Source of the DNA: Dyadobacter sp. 3J3
GTDB taxonomy: Bacteria; Bacteroidota; Bacteroidia; Cytophagales; Spirosomataceae
NCBI RefSeq assembly: GCF_009801115.1
Contig: NZ_VTOL01000005.1
Location: 170,300 to 234,299, forward strand
Length of the DNA stretch: 64,000 nucleotides
Reading direction: 5' to 3'
The position numbers were made by a program, and so were the translations under genes. This document shows, one piece after another, positions 54,947 through 64,000 of this stretch. A model generated the notes under the pieces. That model was given only the letters and a program-made list of their open reading frames with translations, was not told the origin of the DNA and made no database searches. The first letter of the stretch is position 1. Each line of letters opens with the position of its first letter.

Positions 54947-55477
54947 ATGCTAAAATCGAAAAATCCGAAGCAGTCGGAAGTTACCATGACCGAAATGGTA
55001 TTACCCAATGATACCAACACACTCAACAATTTAATGGGAGGCCGGTTGCTTCACTGGATGGATATTTGTGCGGCGATTTCTGCACAAAAACATTCAAACC
55101 GCATCGTGGTAACGGCATCTGTGGATAACGTTTCTTTTACTGAACCGATTCGTCTGGGAAACATCATCACGATGCATGCGAGGGTAACACGCGCTTTTAA
55201 TTCTTCCATGGAAGTATTTCTGGAAGTTTGGGCTGAGGATATTCCTGCTGGGATCCGTGTGAGTACCAACCGCGCTTTTTACACTTTTGTTGCCGTAGAT
55301 CAAAATGGGAGGCCTATTGAAGTTCCGCCGCTTTTGCCAGAAACTCCCGCAGACGAAGAATTGTTTGTTAGTGCGCTCCGCCGACGTCAGTTGCGACTTG
55401 TTTTGGCTGGCCGGATGAAACCTTCTGAGGCTGTCGAATTAAAAGCATTGTTTGAAATCAAAGAAGACAAAGCATAA
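54947..55477 (+). CDS. Acyl-CoA thioesterase (hot-dog fold)
   Basis: This 176-residue protein has the hot-dog thioesterase pattern of acyl-CoA hydrolases (YciA/BACH type): MVLPNDTNTLNNLMGGRLLHWMD with the catalytic-type Asn/Asp, then ASVDNVSFTEPIRLGNIITMHARV. It should cleave acyl-CoA esters to free acid and CoA. There is no signal peptide. It is on the same strand as the DUF6089 gene, 42 bases away. Confidence 0.85.
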   Translation: MLKSKNPKQSEVTMTEMVLPNDTNTLNNLMGGRLLHWMDICAAISAQKHSNRIVVTASVDNVSFTEPIRLGNIITMHARVTRAFNSSMEVFLEVWAEDIPAGIRVSTNRAFYTFVAVDQNGRPIEVPPLLPETPADEELFVSALRRRQLRLVLAGRMKPSEAVELKALFEIKEDKA

Positions 55478-55492
55478 CCCATCTTTTTTTGG

Positions 55493-55500
55493 TAATTTTG
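55493..55500 (+). promoter_or_regulatory. Candidate -7 element for ridA
   Basis: TAATTTTG matches TAnnTTTG, about 108 bases before the ridA start. Confidence 0.4.
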
Positions 55501-55607
55501 CCATTTGTTAAGCAACCTTTTAGTGTTAAAAAGTCGTTCAGCTTAATATCTAATCGTTTTGTTTAACGATAGCATGCCATTTTAAAACGCTCTCATTCAA
55601 TACAAAT

Positions 55608-55979
55608 ATGCCAAAAGAAATTATTTTTTCTGAAAAAGCACCGGCGCCAATCGGCCCTTACAGCCAGGCTGTTAAAGTAAATAATACGTTATATGTTTCC
55701 GGACAAATTGCTTTTGAAGCTTCCCAGTTGGGAAATATCAAAATTGAAGCGGGCGCAGTAATGGAAAATATTGGTCACATTCTGAAAGCCGCAGGCTTTG
55801 GTTATGAGAATGTTGTAAAGTCAAACATCTATCTGAAAGATATGAATGATTTTACAGTCGTAAATGAAGTTTACGGTCAGTTTTTCACAAACGAACCACC
55901 GGCTCGCGAAACAGTCCAGGTAGCACGTTTGCCAAAAGATGTGAATGTGGAAATTTCGGTGATAGCCGTAGAATTATAA
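55608..55979 (+). CDS. ridA: RidA-family reactive enamine/imine deaminase
   Basis: This 123-residue protein hydrolyses reactive 2-aminoacrylate and related enamines to keep PLP enzymes from damage. It has the family start APAPIGPYSQAVKVNN, the YVSGQIAF segment, the conserved arginine in PPARETVQVARLP and the final VEISVIAVEL. It should be cytoplasmic and trimeric. Confidence 0.9.
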   Translation: MPKEIIFSEKAPAPIGPYSQAVKVNNTLYVSGQIAFEASQLGNIKIEAGAVMENIGHILKAAGFGYENVVKSNIYLKDMNDFTVVNEVYGQFFTNEPPARETVQVARLPKDVNVEISVIAVEL

Positions 55980-56110
55980 GTCAGGGAATTGTCAAGAAGT
56001 GTCAGGAAATTGTCAAGGATTGTCAGGAAATAGTCAGGGGTTGTTTACGATAAATGACAATTTCCTGACAATAAATGACCACCCCTGACTACCCTTCACC
56101 ACTTCCTGAC
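55980..56110. repeat. GTCAGGAAATT-type direct and inverted repeats
   Basis: Directly after the ridA stop come repeated (A/T)-GTCA(A/G)G units of 10-12 bases. TGTCAGGAAATTGTCA (56000-56015) has an exact reverse complement at 56055-56070, and GTCAGGGGTTG (about 56033) is matched by ACCACCCCTGAC (about 56078). The whole block can fold into a long hairpin. It has no coding sense and lies between ridA and gltX. Confidence 0.7.
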
Positions 56111-56135
56111 AGATATATTTAATGTTGAAATAATA

Positions 56136-57686
56136 ATGAATAAATTACCAGTTCGGGTGAGATTTGCCCCTAGTCCAACAGGACCACTCCATGCGGGAGG
56201 TGTTCGTACGGCTTTATATAATTACCTTTTTGCCCGTCAGCAAGGCGGACAAATGTTGTTGCGTATTGAAGATACAGATCAGAACCGCTTTGTACCAGGA
56301 GCGGAAGCTTATATTTTAGAAGCTCTTGAATGGCTTGGAATTGAAATTGATGAAGGTCCGCAACAAGGCGGTCCTCATGCTCCTTACAAGCAATCGGAAA
56401 GAAAACCCATGTACCGTGAATATGCTGAGAAGCTGGTTACGGACGGAAAAGCATATTACGCATTCGATACGGCTGAGGAATTGGACGTAATGCGTAAACG
56501 CCTTGAAGAAGCGAAAGTGGCAGCGGTACAATACAACGCCATTACGCGCCAGGAAATGAGGAATTCGCTTACACTTTCTCCCGAAGAAACAAAAAAGCTT
56601 CTTGAAAGCGGTGAACCTTATGTGATCCGGATGAAAATTATGCCTAAGGAAGATATTCGTTTCAACGATTTAATTCGTGGCTGGGTGGTTGTGCATTCTT
56701 CACAAATTGATGATAAAGTTTTGTTGAAATCTGATGGTATGCCTACTTACCATTTGGCGAATATTGTGGATGATCATTTGATGGAAATCACACACGTAAT
56801 TCGTGGAGAAGAATGGCTTCCATCGGCTCCTTTGCATGTTTTGTTATATCGGTATTTGGGTTGGGAAAGTACAATGCCGCAATTTGCACATTTGCCTTTG
56901 CTGTTGAAACCCGATGGAAATGGAAAACTATCCAAACGCGATGCTGATTTGGGAGGTTTCCCGATTTTTCCATTACAATGGACAGATCCAACCACGGGCG
57001 ATATCGCAAAAGGTTTCCGTGAAGAAGGTTATTCTCCGGAAGCAACGGCTAATTTCCTTGCGTTATTAGGCTGGAATGCCGGAACCGAACAGGAAGTTTT
57101 CAGTATGGATGAAATGATCAAACTTTTCAGCTTTGAAAGAGTGCACAAAGCCGGAGCGAGATTTGATATTCAAAAAGCAAACTGGTTCAATCAGCAATAT
57201 CTTAAACAACAGGATGAAACTTCGGTCATTGAAGAAATTAAGCCACTTTACGTGGCAAAAGGTATTGAAGTAAATGACGATCAGCTTGCTCAGATTGTAC
57301 ATTTGTTAAAAGATCGCGTTCATTTTACAAAAGAAATTGTTGCAGAATCTCTTTTTCTTTTCAGCGCACCGGAAGTTTATGACCAGGATGTTGCCATTAA
57401 GAAATGGAATGAAGATGCAGTAAATGCAGTTTCAAATTTCAAAGATGCACTGGAAGGTTATGAGGGCGACTTTGTAGCTGAAAATATAAAACATGTTCTT
57501 GCTGAAAAGATGGAATCGGCAGGCATTAAAATGGGTAAAATCATGCAGGCATTACGCCTTGCAGTGACCGGCGCTGGCGCTGGACCGGATTTAATGGTGA
57601 TCATGGAAATTTTGGGTAAAGAACAAGTAATTGCAAGATTGGCTCAGGCGCTTGACCGTTTGCCTGCCCAAATTCGCCTGGCATAA
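56136..57686 (+). CDS. gltX: Glutamate--tRNA ligase
   Basis: This 516-residue class I tRNA synthetase charges tRNA-Glu. The HIGH-type signature is RFAPSPTGPLHAGG near residue 12, and the KMSKS-type loop is GNGKLSKRD near residue 265. A C-terminal anticodon-binding domain follows. The length is usual. It is discrete from the repeat block upstream. Confidence 0.94.
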   Translation: MNKLPVRVRFAPSPTGPLHAGGVRTALYNYLFARQQGGQMLLRIEDTDQNRFVPGAEAYILEALEWLGIEIDEGPQQGGPHAPYKQSERKPMYREYAEKLVTDGKAYYAFDTAEELDVMRKRLEEAKVAAVQYNAITRQEMRNSLTLSPEETKKLLESGEPYVIRMKIMPKEDIRFNDLIRGWVVVHSSQIDDKVLLKSDGMPTYHLANIVDDHLMEITHVIRGEEWLPSAPLHVLLYRYLGWESTMPQFAHLPLLLKPDGNGKLSKRDADLGGFPIFPLQWTDPTTGDIAKGFREEGYSPEATANFLALLGWNAGTEQEVFSMDEMIKLFSFERVHKAGARFDIQKANWFNQQYLKQQDETSVIEEIKPLYVAKGIEVNDDQLAQIVHLLKDRVHFTKEIVAESLFLFSAPEVYDQDVAIKKWNEDAVNAVSNFKDALEGYEGDFVAENIKHVLAEKMESAGIKMGKIMQALRLAVTGAGAGPDLMVIMEILGKEQVIARLAQALDRLPAQIRLA

Positions 57687-57819
57687 TCATAAAATAACCG
57701 TTCGATCAATTTACATTGTCATTGAAAGTCTGGTAGTATATTTTCGTAACAGTAATTTATTTTACTGGCCTGAAAGCAAAAGCTTCACCGCAGCCTAAGG
57801 CCGTTAGCCGATTAAAACT

Positions 57820-58074
57820 ATGGCCAAGAAGAAACAACCTGATGCCGCAAAGCCTGTTAACGAAAAGCCGCGTGTGCACAAAGATCTGGATGGATTTGAT
57901 ATTCAGATTAATTCCTTTGGTGAAATAACGACCAGTTTTGACATGGATCGTATCAATGCATTTTTGAATAAAAATGTGGATGATAAAAAACTTCGTGACC
58001 GGGAAGATATTCCGGGCAGGAAAACGAAGAAAGTGAAAGCCAAAAAAACAGAGGAAGAAGAGGAGGAAGAATAG
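57820..58074 (+). CDS. Small basic/acidic hypothetical protein
   Basis: This 84-residue protein is lysine-rich at the start, has a short folded centre (DGFDIQINSFGEITTSFDMDRINAFLN), and ends in a Lys-rich then Glu-rich run (KKTEEEEEEE). It has no signal peptide and no recognised family. It follows gltX on the same strand with a 133-base gap. The ordered centre looks like a real protein, not random sequence. Confidence 0.65.
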   Translation: MAKKKQPDAAKPVNEKPRVHKDLDGFDIQINSFGEITTSFDMDRINAFLNKNVDDKKLRDREDIPGRKTKKVKAKKTEEEEEEE

Positions 58075-58144
58075 TACTTGGTTGGTATAGTTACAGGTGA
58101 ACTTGCGTGATTTTACTACAAACATATAAACTTCAAAAGCTAAA

Positions 58145-58924
58145 ATGATCTCACACGAAATTGATTACAAGATTATCGGCGACGATATACAAATCGTGGA
58201 AATAGAACTGGATCCCAATGAAACGGTTATTGCCGAAGCCGGTGCTATGCTTTTTATGGAAGATGGTATTCAGTTTGAAACCAAAATGGGTGACGGATCT
58301 GAGGCCAATCAGAGTATCATGGGTAAGATCTTTCAGGCGGGAACACGTGTAATTACGGGTGAGTCGCTTTTTATGACACACTTTACAAACCGTGGTGTTG
58401 GAAAAAGAAAAGTCGCTTTTTCTGCTCCTTATCCGGGGACAATCATGCCGATCGATTTATCGAAAATTTACGGTAACGAATTGATTGTTCAGAAAGACGG
58501 GTTTCTTTGTGCTGCCTTGGGCACAAGTATGAAAATTCACTTCAACCAGCGTTTTGGTTCCGGCCTTTTTGGTGGTGAAGGATTTATTCTTCAAAAACTG
58601 AAAGGAGATGGAATGGCTTTTGTTCACGCTGGCGGCGTGGTGATAGAGCGACAGCTTAACAATGAATCGCTGAGAATTGATACCGGTTGCGTTGTTGCTT
58701 TTGAACAATCGCTTAGCTTTGATATCCAACGTTCAGGAGGATTAAAATCAATGGTTTTTGGTGGCGAAGGAATGTTCCTGGCAACACTTCGCGGAACTGG
58801 CCGTGTCTGGATCCAATCGATGCCAATATCTAAACTTATCCAGAGATTATCCATTGGCGGTGGAAATGCAAGAAAAGAAAGCGGTTCGGTAATTGGTGGT
58901 TTAGGGAGTTTATTTGAAGATTAA
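58145..58924 (+). CDS. TIGR00266/AIM24-family protein
   Basis: This 259-residue protein has the AIM24 fold pattern: [24 protein letters not shown], then [32 protein letters not shown], and the final [13 protein letters not shown]00266 proteins are widespread in bacteria; the eukaryotic AIM24 acts at the mitochondrial inner membrane. The bacterial function is unknown. There is no signal peptide. Confidence 0.87.
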   Translation: MISHEIDYKIIGDDIQIVEIELDPNETVIAEAGAMLFMEDGIQFETKMGDGSEANQSIMGKIFQAGTRVITGESLFMTHFTNRGVGKRKVAFSAPYPGTIMPIDLSKIYGNELIVQKDGFLCAALGTSMKIHFNQRFGSGLFGGEGFILQKLKGDGMAFVHAGGVVIERQLNNESLRIDTGCVVAFEQSLSFDIQRSGGLKSMVFGGEGMFLATLRGTGRVWIQSMPISKLIQRLSIGGGNARKESGSVIGGLGSLFED

Positions 58925-58946
58925 TAAGGTTCAGTTCATATAGTAG

Positions 58947-58979
58947 AAGGTGAGTGTTTCGGCACTTACCTTTTTTTTA
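58947..58979 (-). terminator. Shared hairpin between the AIM24 and propeller genes
   Basis: AAGGTGAGTG and CACTTACCTT around TTTCGG form a stem with T runs. It lies between convergent genes and can serve both. Confidence 0.7.
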
Positions 58980-60002
58980 TTTTAAAATATACACGCCTTT
59001 ACCAGTTCCCAGCCAAATTTCACCTTCTGCATTTTGCCCGAAAGCGAAAATTCCTTCTGTACCTAAACGCTTGAAAACCCATTGATTGTCTATGAAAATT
59101 CCGCAATCATTTTCTCCTGAAAACGAAGCCCATAGCTGATCATTTTTATCTGTGAAAATCCTTTGTGTGTTATAAATAATAGCATTTTCATCAGGCAGGT
59201 TCAGGATTGTAGATTTGTTTCCATTGAATTTAAAAATTTGCGGACGTCCTGTTTTGATGGTACTTGAAAGTCCATAATTGAGGGATACAAACAGCTCATT
59301 TTGTTTGTTGGTAACGATATTCCCAAAATAATATGGTGTAAAGCCAATTTCGTTGGGGCCAAATACCGTCATTTGATCACCGGAAATCTGTGTGAGTGAT
59401 AAGTTATTGATACCGTCATTAATTGCCAGCCAAATATTATCTTTCTGATCAATCGTCATGCTTTGAATTAGATTGCCAGGTAGTTTGGAGTTTTCCGGTG
59501 TAAAAGCAGTGAATTTCGTTCCGTCATATTTTACCAATCCGCCTGACTTAAAACTACTGCACGAAAACCAGATATTTTCAGCTTTGTCAATCAGAATAGA
59601 GCGGACATAATTTTTTTGTAAGCCGAAGGTTTTGGCATCATATCTCGTAAATTTTGAGCCATCATATTTGATCAGGTCATCGCTCCCAATCCAGATGTTG
59701 CCCGCTTTATCAATTTTAATGTCATTAATTGAAGCATTGGTAAGTAATGAATTAGAAGAATTAAATACCGTAGCAGTTTTTCTGTCATATTTTATCAAGC
59801 CTTGATTCAGCGTTCCCAGCCAGACTACACCGCTTTTGTCAAATGCAATGGAAATAATAAAATAATCTTTTAAAATAACATTAGAAAGTTCACCGGAATT
59901 GGGTTCTCCAGCTTCAAGTAATACAGGATTTGGACCGTCGCCTTTTTTACAGGAAACCAGTAATAAAAGAAGTACGAATAAAGTATAGTAATTTTTTTTC
60001 AT
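58977..60002 (-). CDS. Beta-propeller lipoprotein
   Basis: This 341-residue protein begins with a lipoprotein signal (LFVLLLLLVSC, cysteine about 18) and carries repeats typical of two-component-regulator (YvrE/ligand-binding) propeller blades: DKSGVVWLGTLNQGLIKYD, DKAGNIWIGSDDLIKYD, DKAENIWFSC... and DQKDNIWLAINDG. There is no kinase or DNA-binding part, so it stands alone as a surface or periplasmic sensor/binding protein. Function is unknown. Confidence 0.78.
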   Translation of the reverse strand: MKKNYYTLFVLLLLLVSCKKGDGPNPVLLEAGEPNSGELSNVILKDYFIISIAFDKSGVVWLGTLNQGLIKYDRKTATVFNSSNSLLTNASINDIKIDKAGNIWIGSDDLIKYDGSKFTRYDAKTFGLQKNYVRSILIDKAENIWFSCSSFKSGGLVKYDGTKFTAFTPENSKLPGNLIQSMTIDQKDNIWLAINDGINNLSLTQISGDQMTVFGPNEIGFTPYYFGNIVTNKQNELFVSLNYGLSSTIKTGRPQIFKFNGNKSTILNLPDENAIIYNTQRIFTDKNDQLWASFSGENDCGIFIDNQWVFKRLGTEGIFAFGQNAEGEIWLGTGKGVYILK

Positions 60003-60092
60003 TGTGTCAGAGGATATTAATGCATCATAGCATATTATTTACTGACAAATATAAATCACTAAAGGTTGTAATGTTATTGATAAATAGTTGGA

Positions 60093-62120
60093 TTAAAGAA
60101 ATATTACTAATTGTGTAGTAATTCCTGAATCTGTTACGATTTTTAAAATATAATTTCCGGTTGGCAGGTTATGTACAGGACGTATTGACAAAAGTCCGAT
60201 GATCTCACTATCCGAAACAACAATCGGATGTTCACGGCCGCGAATATCAAAAATTGAACATTGAATGTCGGTTTCGATACGATCAGGTCTAATATAAAAC
60301 TGTTGTTGGGTTACCGGATTTGGGAAAACCACAAAATTCGGCGGCGTTCCTTCTTTTAGAATTGCCAAAACCGTTGAATAAGATATCTCTCCATTTATAT
60401 CTTCTCCTTTTATTCTGTAATAGAAACTTTCGTTGGCAACATTATCGTCAGAATAACTATAAACATGGGAGTTGATCTTATTATCCTGAGCGTCAAAACT
60501 GGCCAGATCGGAATATATTTCGCCATCAACGGTTTTTTGAAGAACCATCTTTTTAAGTAATGGATTAGCAGCAACGTGCCAGGATACTATGATGCTATTA
60601 TCTGCTTTTCTGGCAGCAATGGTATTAATAAATTCAATTTTATTATAATTTTTGTTAACCAAAAATAATCCTGAAATACTTCCTGGAAGAATTGGGTTAA
60701 TTGCTGACAATCTTATCCGGTAATGTCCATCGGGAATGTCAGTTGCAATTTGGATATTGGCCACATTTCCGCTGCCAGTACCAACCAACCGGACAAATTT
60801 CCCGGTTTCATCCAGTAATTCGGCTTGAACATTATTAGGGGCGAAGCCGGTACTATTGTAGGGTAAAGTAAAGGAAGCTCCAGGGAAAACTTTGGCAGGA
60901 ACCAGACCGGTATGGATTGTAAATTTTGGTTGAAGTGGTATGACGGATTTAAATAATGAATCGGTAAGAATCCGGTTCCATGCCGTGGCTGCCAGTGTTA
61001 ATCCTTGTTTCCCGCTAGTAATATTTTCAAAATGACCCTGTGATGGACGAGGAATTTGAACGGTGTCCAGATTGGGCCCTGCATAGGTATTAAAATTCGG
61101 CAAGGCAGATAATCTGATTTGCGCATTTTTAACCGCTGGTGGTGGATTTGGTAAAGTATAACTTACCGAGTTTCTGGCAATGATCCAGGAAGTGGGATAG
61201 CCCGAATCACGTCTGCTATTCTCAATCAGTGTTTTGATATTATTGAAATAATTTTCTTCTGTAAAATTAAGCTGAGCGTCATTTTCACCATGCGACCATA
61301 ACACAGCTCTGAGTCCAAGTGACGAATTGAAATAACGAAGTGTGTTGACGACGTTACTATAAGGCTGCCGGTTAGGCCAGTATTTTCCTACATAAATATT
61401 AAAGGCATCTTTTCCAGAGGCAGCATCCCGGTAATTTTCAGAATTTGCGGCGGCCCAGGCTGCGTTGAAAAACAAAACAGGCGTATTCATTTTTTTTGAA
61501 ATCATATCACCCAGTTCTCCCCAGTACCAGGAAGTTTCGCCGGAAGGGAAAATATTGCTTTTTGCAGTGATCGGAGCATATTCAGGCATTTGCATGGGTT
61601 CGTCCGCTGCAATGGTTATGTTTTCCGGGTTTAGGGTTTTATTAAGCGCATTGAAAGAAACCACCTGATCAGAGGCGTTTTTAGCGCCAAGATCTATTAA
61701 ACCCATGGCGTTGGAATTTCCGGTAACCAGAAAAACTTCACCGATACCAACTCGGGCTATACTGGTAGAATCAACAATTCCTTTATCACCATACCCGATT
61801 ATTTCCAGGCGATACCAGCCCGTTTCTGCCAGTAAAGTGGTATTTAAAAAACCTTGTTTTATTTGATCAGAAGTAAAAGAAAAATCTTGTCCGTTATGAG
61901 AATTAGTTTGATCGGGGATAAGCCGGGCTTCGATCCTGGAATATGAAAAGTGAGCGTAAGCAGTTATGGCAATGTTGGCGAAGCCGTTATTATCACGCTG
62001 AAATACCTGATTATTAACCGGATTTGAAATAATTAACTGGGCATATAAATTGGTAGTTACTGTTGTTAATAGTAATTCGATGATGATGAAAAATTGAATT
62101 TTGTAATTTTTTATTCTCAT
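60093..62120 (-). CDS. SGNH-like sialate O-acetylesterase-type protein with T9SS sorting domain
   Basis: This 675-residue protein starts at ATG 62120; a TTG at 62153 would add eleven residues before the signal. The signal peptide is followed by a domain with the SGNH/SASA-like blocks LVTGNSNAMG (usual GQSNM, the serine kept) and LWSHGENDA (usual WxQGExD), with SQGHFEN late. A fibronectin-like linker and a C-terminal T9SS sorting domain (VVFPNPVTQQQFYI... LVIFL) end it. It is predicted to deacetylate sugars outside the cell. It follows the SusD gene on the same strand after a terminator. Confidence 0.72.
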   Translation of the reverse strand: MRIKNYKIQFFIIIELLLTTVTTNLYAQLIISNPVNNQVFQRDNNGFANIAITAYAHFSYSRIEARLIPDQTNSHNGQDFSFTSDQIKQGFLNTTLLAETGWYRLEIIGYGDKGIVDSTSIARVGIGEVFLVTGNSNAMGLIDLGAKNASDQVVSFNALNKTLNPENITIAADEPMQMPEYAPITAKSNIFPSGETSWYWGELGDMISKKMNTPVLFFNAAWAAANSENYRDAASGKDAFNIYVGKYWPNRQPYSNVVNTLRYFNSSLGLRAVLWSHGENDAQLNFTEENYFNNIKTLIENSRRDSGYPTSWIIARNSVSYTLPNPPPAVKNAQIRLSALPNFNTYAGPNLDTVQIPRPSQGHFENITSGKQGLTLAATAWNRILTDSLFKSVIPLQPKFTIHTGLVPAKVFPGASFTLPYNSTGFAPNNVQAELLDETGKFVRLVGTGSGNVANIQIATDIPDGHYRIRLSAINPILPGSISGLFLVNKNYNKIEFINTIAARKADNSIIVSWHVAANPLLKKMVLQKTVDGEIYSDLASFDAQDNKINSHVYSYSDDNVANESFYYRIKGEDINGEISYSTVLAILKEGTPPNFVVFPNPVTQQQFYIRPDRIETDIQCSIFDIRGREHPIVVSDSEIIGLLSIRPVHNLPTGNYILKIVTDSGITTQLVIFL

Positions 62121-62196
62121 CCTGTTAGTTTTAGTCTCTGAACTTAAACGCAATTTGATATTAAATTTATATTTCAGACCATATTCTTAACGAAAA

Positions 62197-62233
62197 AAGC
62201 CAGCCCCGGCTTTTACGCTTGTGGGACTGGCTC
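62197..62233 (-). terminator. Terminator after susD
   Basis: On the minus strand GAGCCAGTCCC and GGGGCTGGC form the stem, followed by TTTTTT. It separates susD from the SGNH-like gene. Confidence 0.7.
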
Positions 62234-62255
62234 AATTTAATCAGTACTATTTGAA

Positions 62256-63827
62256 TTAATACCCAGGATTCTGAGGAGTCAGATTTGGGTTGTTTTTCAT
62301 TTCCTGAATTCCCAATGGGAACAAAAGGTGTTTTGGTTGTAATGCAACACCCGCACCAACGTTCAGGTTAAGGTGACCAACAAACGGATCAAATCCTTTT
62401 GTTTTTTCATTGAATACTTTACGCAAACGAACCATATCAAACCAGGTAATTCCTTCGTAAGCGAATTCATACCAACGCTCTCTCAAAACGGCGTCGCGGA
62501 AAGAAGACTGGCTGAAAGTTCCGAAACCAGGTGTTGTCAGTTTAGAACGGTCATGCACTTTTTTGTAAGCATCATATGCTTCCTGTGTAGGTGCACCCAA
62601 TTCGTTTTGTGCTTCTGCAAATATCAAAAGAACTTCTGCGTAACGAATCAACGGAACATTCAAATTGTTGTTACGTGTTCCCGGAACGCCTAGTGTACCA
62701 TTTGCAGTCTGGTTGAAATGTTTGAAAACATAAGGAGCTCCCAAATCAAATTTCGCACCATTACCATTGGTATAGTAGGTCGTGTAAAACCATCCTTCCT
62801 GATCAACCGTACGAAGATCCCCTGTTTCATAAGAGCCGTAGAAAGAACGCGTTGGTACAGTACTTCCAGTTCCTCCCGGACCTGAATAGGTAACAGGCTT
62901 GAAGTTAGGATAATAATCTCCCAATGGATTACCTGCAACCGCAATGTTATACTGAATCATGAAGATGTGTTCAACGCGGTTTTTAAGATTTTCCTGATGA
63001 ACTTCTTTATACGTACTGAACAGATTCAGTGTCGATGGGTTCGCTTTTGAATAATTGATTACTTCCAGTGCTTTATCTGCCGCAAGTTTGTAGTGCGTTG
63101 CGCCTTTACTTAGCGGGAAGCCAGCCATTGTCAAATAAACCTTTGCCAATAAAGACTTCACAGCCATTTGCGTAGCGCGACCGCTCGTTTCTGTAACTGG
63201 CAGACCAGCAGCTTCAGCAGCAAGCAAATCTTCAACGATAAGTTTGTAAACTTCTTCCTGAGGCGTACGTGACGGCAGGAAATCTGTGGAATTTGCTGTT
63301 TGCGGTGTAGTAATTAACGGAATGTCACCCCAAAGTCTTACTGCATAGAAATAAGCCCATGCACGAAGAAAGCGAGCTTCTCCCAGCAATTTTGTTTTCT
63401 GCGCATCAGTAGCCGGAGCAAGAAAAGGAATGGTAGGGATTTTGTCAAGTGCAAGATTGGCATTGGCAATAATTCTGTACAGACCATTATACCAGTTATT
63501 GACATGCGCCGTGTTTCCGTCATAAGTCAGCGAATAAAGGTTATTCAAATCTGAATTCTGACCTGTTTCTGTTGTAGCAGTTCCTGTCACTGCTTCCAGT
63601 AATTGCCAGTTTGCAGAGAAAATACCTGCTCCGTCACCATAAAAACGAAGTCCTGCATAAGTGGCAGCAACAGCCGCTTCTGCGTGATCCGGTATCGTGT
63701 AAAAGCTTTCCGGCGTCAGGTTGGATGGATCCTTTTCGTCAAGAAAGTCAGAACAACCTGTTGGGCCAAATAAAATGGATCCGCAGAGAAGTATCTTGGC
63801 TACATTTTTTAAATTATATAACTTCAT
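62256..63827 (-). CDS. SusD/RagB-family nutrient-binding lipoprotein
   Basis: This 523-residue lipoprotein has the signal ILLCGSILFGPTGC (cysteine about 25) followed by the SusD start DFLDEKDPSNLTPESFY. It has tetratricopeptide-like helical segments, LGEARFLRAWAYFYAVRLWGDIPL, and the C-terminal IRYAEVLLIFAEAQNELG, RDAVLRERWYEFAYEG, all SusD landmarks. It caps the SusC transporter and binds a glycan or other large nutrient. I chose ATG 63827; a TTG two codons upstream is also possible. susC lies directly upstream. Confidence 0.93.
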   Translation of the reverse strand: MKLYNLKNVAKILLCGSILFGPTGCSDFLDEKDPSNLTPESFYTIPDHAEAAVAATYAGLRFYGDGAGIFSANWQLLEAVTGTATTETGQNSDLNNLYSLTYDGNTAHVNNWYNGLYRIIANANLALDKIPTIPFLAPATDAQKTKLLGEARFLRAWAYFYAVRLWGDIPLITTPQTANSTDFLPSRTPQEEVYKLIVEDLLAAEAAGLPVTETSGRATQMAVKSLLAKVYLTMAGFPLSKGATHYKLAADKALEVINYSKANPSTLNLFSTYKEVHQENLKNRVEHIFMIQYNIAVAGNPLGDYYPNFKPVTYSGPGGTGSTVPTRSFYGSYETGDLRTVDQEGWFYTTYYTNGNGAKFDLGAPYVFKHFNQTANGTLGVPGTRNNNLNVPLIRYAEVLLIFAEAQNELGAPTQEAYDAYKKVHDRSKLTTPGFGTFSQSSFRDAVLRERWYEFAYEGITWFDMVRLRKVFNEKTKGFDPFVGHLNLNVGAGVALQPKHLLFPLGIQEMKNNPNLTPQNPGY

Positions 63828-63861
63828 AATCAATGTTTTTTAGGATAAATAAATTGGCCAA

Positions 63862-64000
63862 TTAAAATGCGATCTGTAAACCTGCCATGTAAGTAGTTGG
63901 TTTTGGATAGCCGTGCCAGATCATACCTTGTGAGAATACATTGCTGTTTTGATCTCCGTTTGTTGGCGTAACTTCCGGATCACCATGTGGGTACTTGGTA
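63862..64000 (-). CDS. SusC/RagA TonB-linked outer-membrane protein (3' end only)
   Basis: On the minus strand the frame from 64000 to a TAA at 63862-63864 ends ...HGYPKPTTYMAGLQIAF. The YP(K/R)P-x-T(Y/F)-x-x-G-L-x(3)-F ending is the final strand of SusC proteins. The rest lies beyond the window. Its stop is 34 bases from the susD start, so the two form the usual SusCD operon. Confidence 0.85.
   Translation of the reverse strand, partial: TKYPHGDPEVTPTNGDQNSNVFSQGMIWHGYPKPTTYMAGLQIAF

Overview
This window looks like a chromosomal segment of a Bacteroidota bacterium in the order Cytophagales, most like Dyadobacter or a close relative in Spirosomataceae. The genus is an inference from gene content, not a database match. 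Supporting signs are three proteins with C-terminal type IX secretion (T9SS) sorting domains, the T9SS sortase PorU next to the shuttle protein PorV, a second C25 peptidase of the PorU2 type, a SusC/SusD pair, PspC/DUF2807 genes under a PadR regulator, DUF4290 and DUF6089 proteins, a bacterial GGGP-synthase homologue, and many TAnnTTTG promoter motifs.

Layout. 1-3703: the 3' part of a large Ig-repeat T9SS cargo protein, tadA and sodA. 3799-7726: a tRNA-His followed by decayed mobile DNA (a truncated integrase, unidentified interrupted frames, an IS110-like remnant) that surrounds an intact, unusual lipoprotein fusing VOC domains, two cytochrome c domains and a rhodanese. 7727-8749: a luciferase-like oxidoreductase. 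9489-13135: a Kai-type operon (kaiC, two kaiB-like genes, a PAS histidine kinase). 13132-19553: on the minus strand, a CotH-kinase T9SS protein, a D-2-hydroxyacid dehydrogenase, an M1 peptidase and a HupE/UreJ-like membrane protein. 19781-27187: a beta-helix lipoprotein with a TonB-dependent receptor, and two tandem M14 peptidases. 27356-30448: a histidine operon (hisH-A-F-IE) behind its own His-codon leader peptide and attenuator. 30463-32810: membrane proteins, the GGGP synthase and a small lipoprotein. 32877-39504: a SprT-like protein, porU, porV and an M16-like protein. 39648-46470: photolyase, methyltransferase, DUF1080 protein, murA with DUF4290, and a membrane protein. 46472-49969: porU2 and folA. 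50101-53906: padR, a PspC-GIN protein and a GIN protein. 54071-58924: a DUF6089 barrel, thioesterase, ridA, gltX, a small basic/acidic protein and an AIM24-like protein. 58977-64000: a beta-propeller lipoprotein, an SGNH-like T9SS protein, susD and the end of susC.

How the parts fit. PorU and PorV would process and shuttle the T9SS cargo seen at 1-2508, 13132-15129 and 60093-62120. The SusCD pair, the second TonB receptor and the exported peptidases fit a glycan- and peptide-scavenging life style. The Kai cluster, the PadR/PspC module and the His attenuator are the clearest regulatory units. The most unusual single gene is the four-part fusion lipoprotein at 4560-6635.
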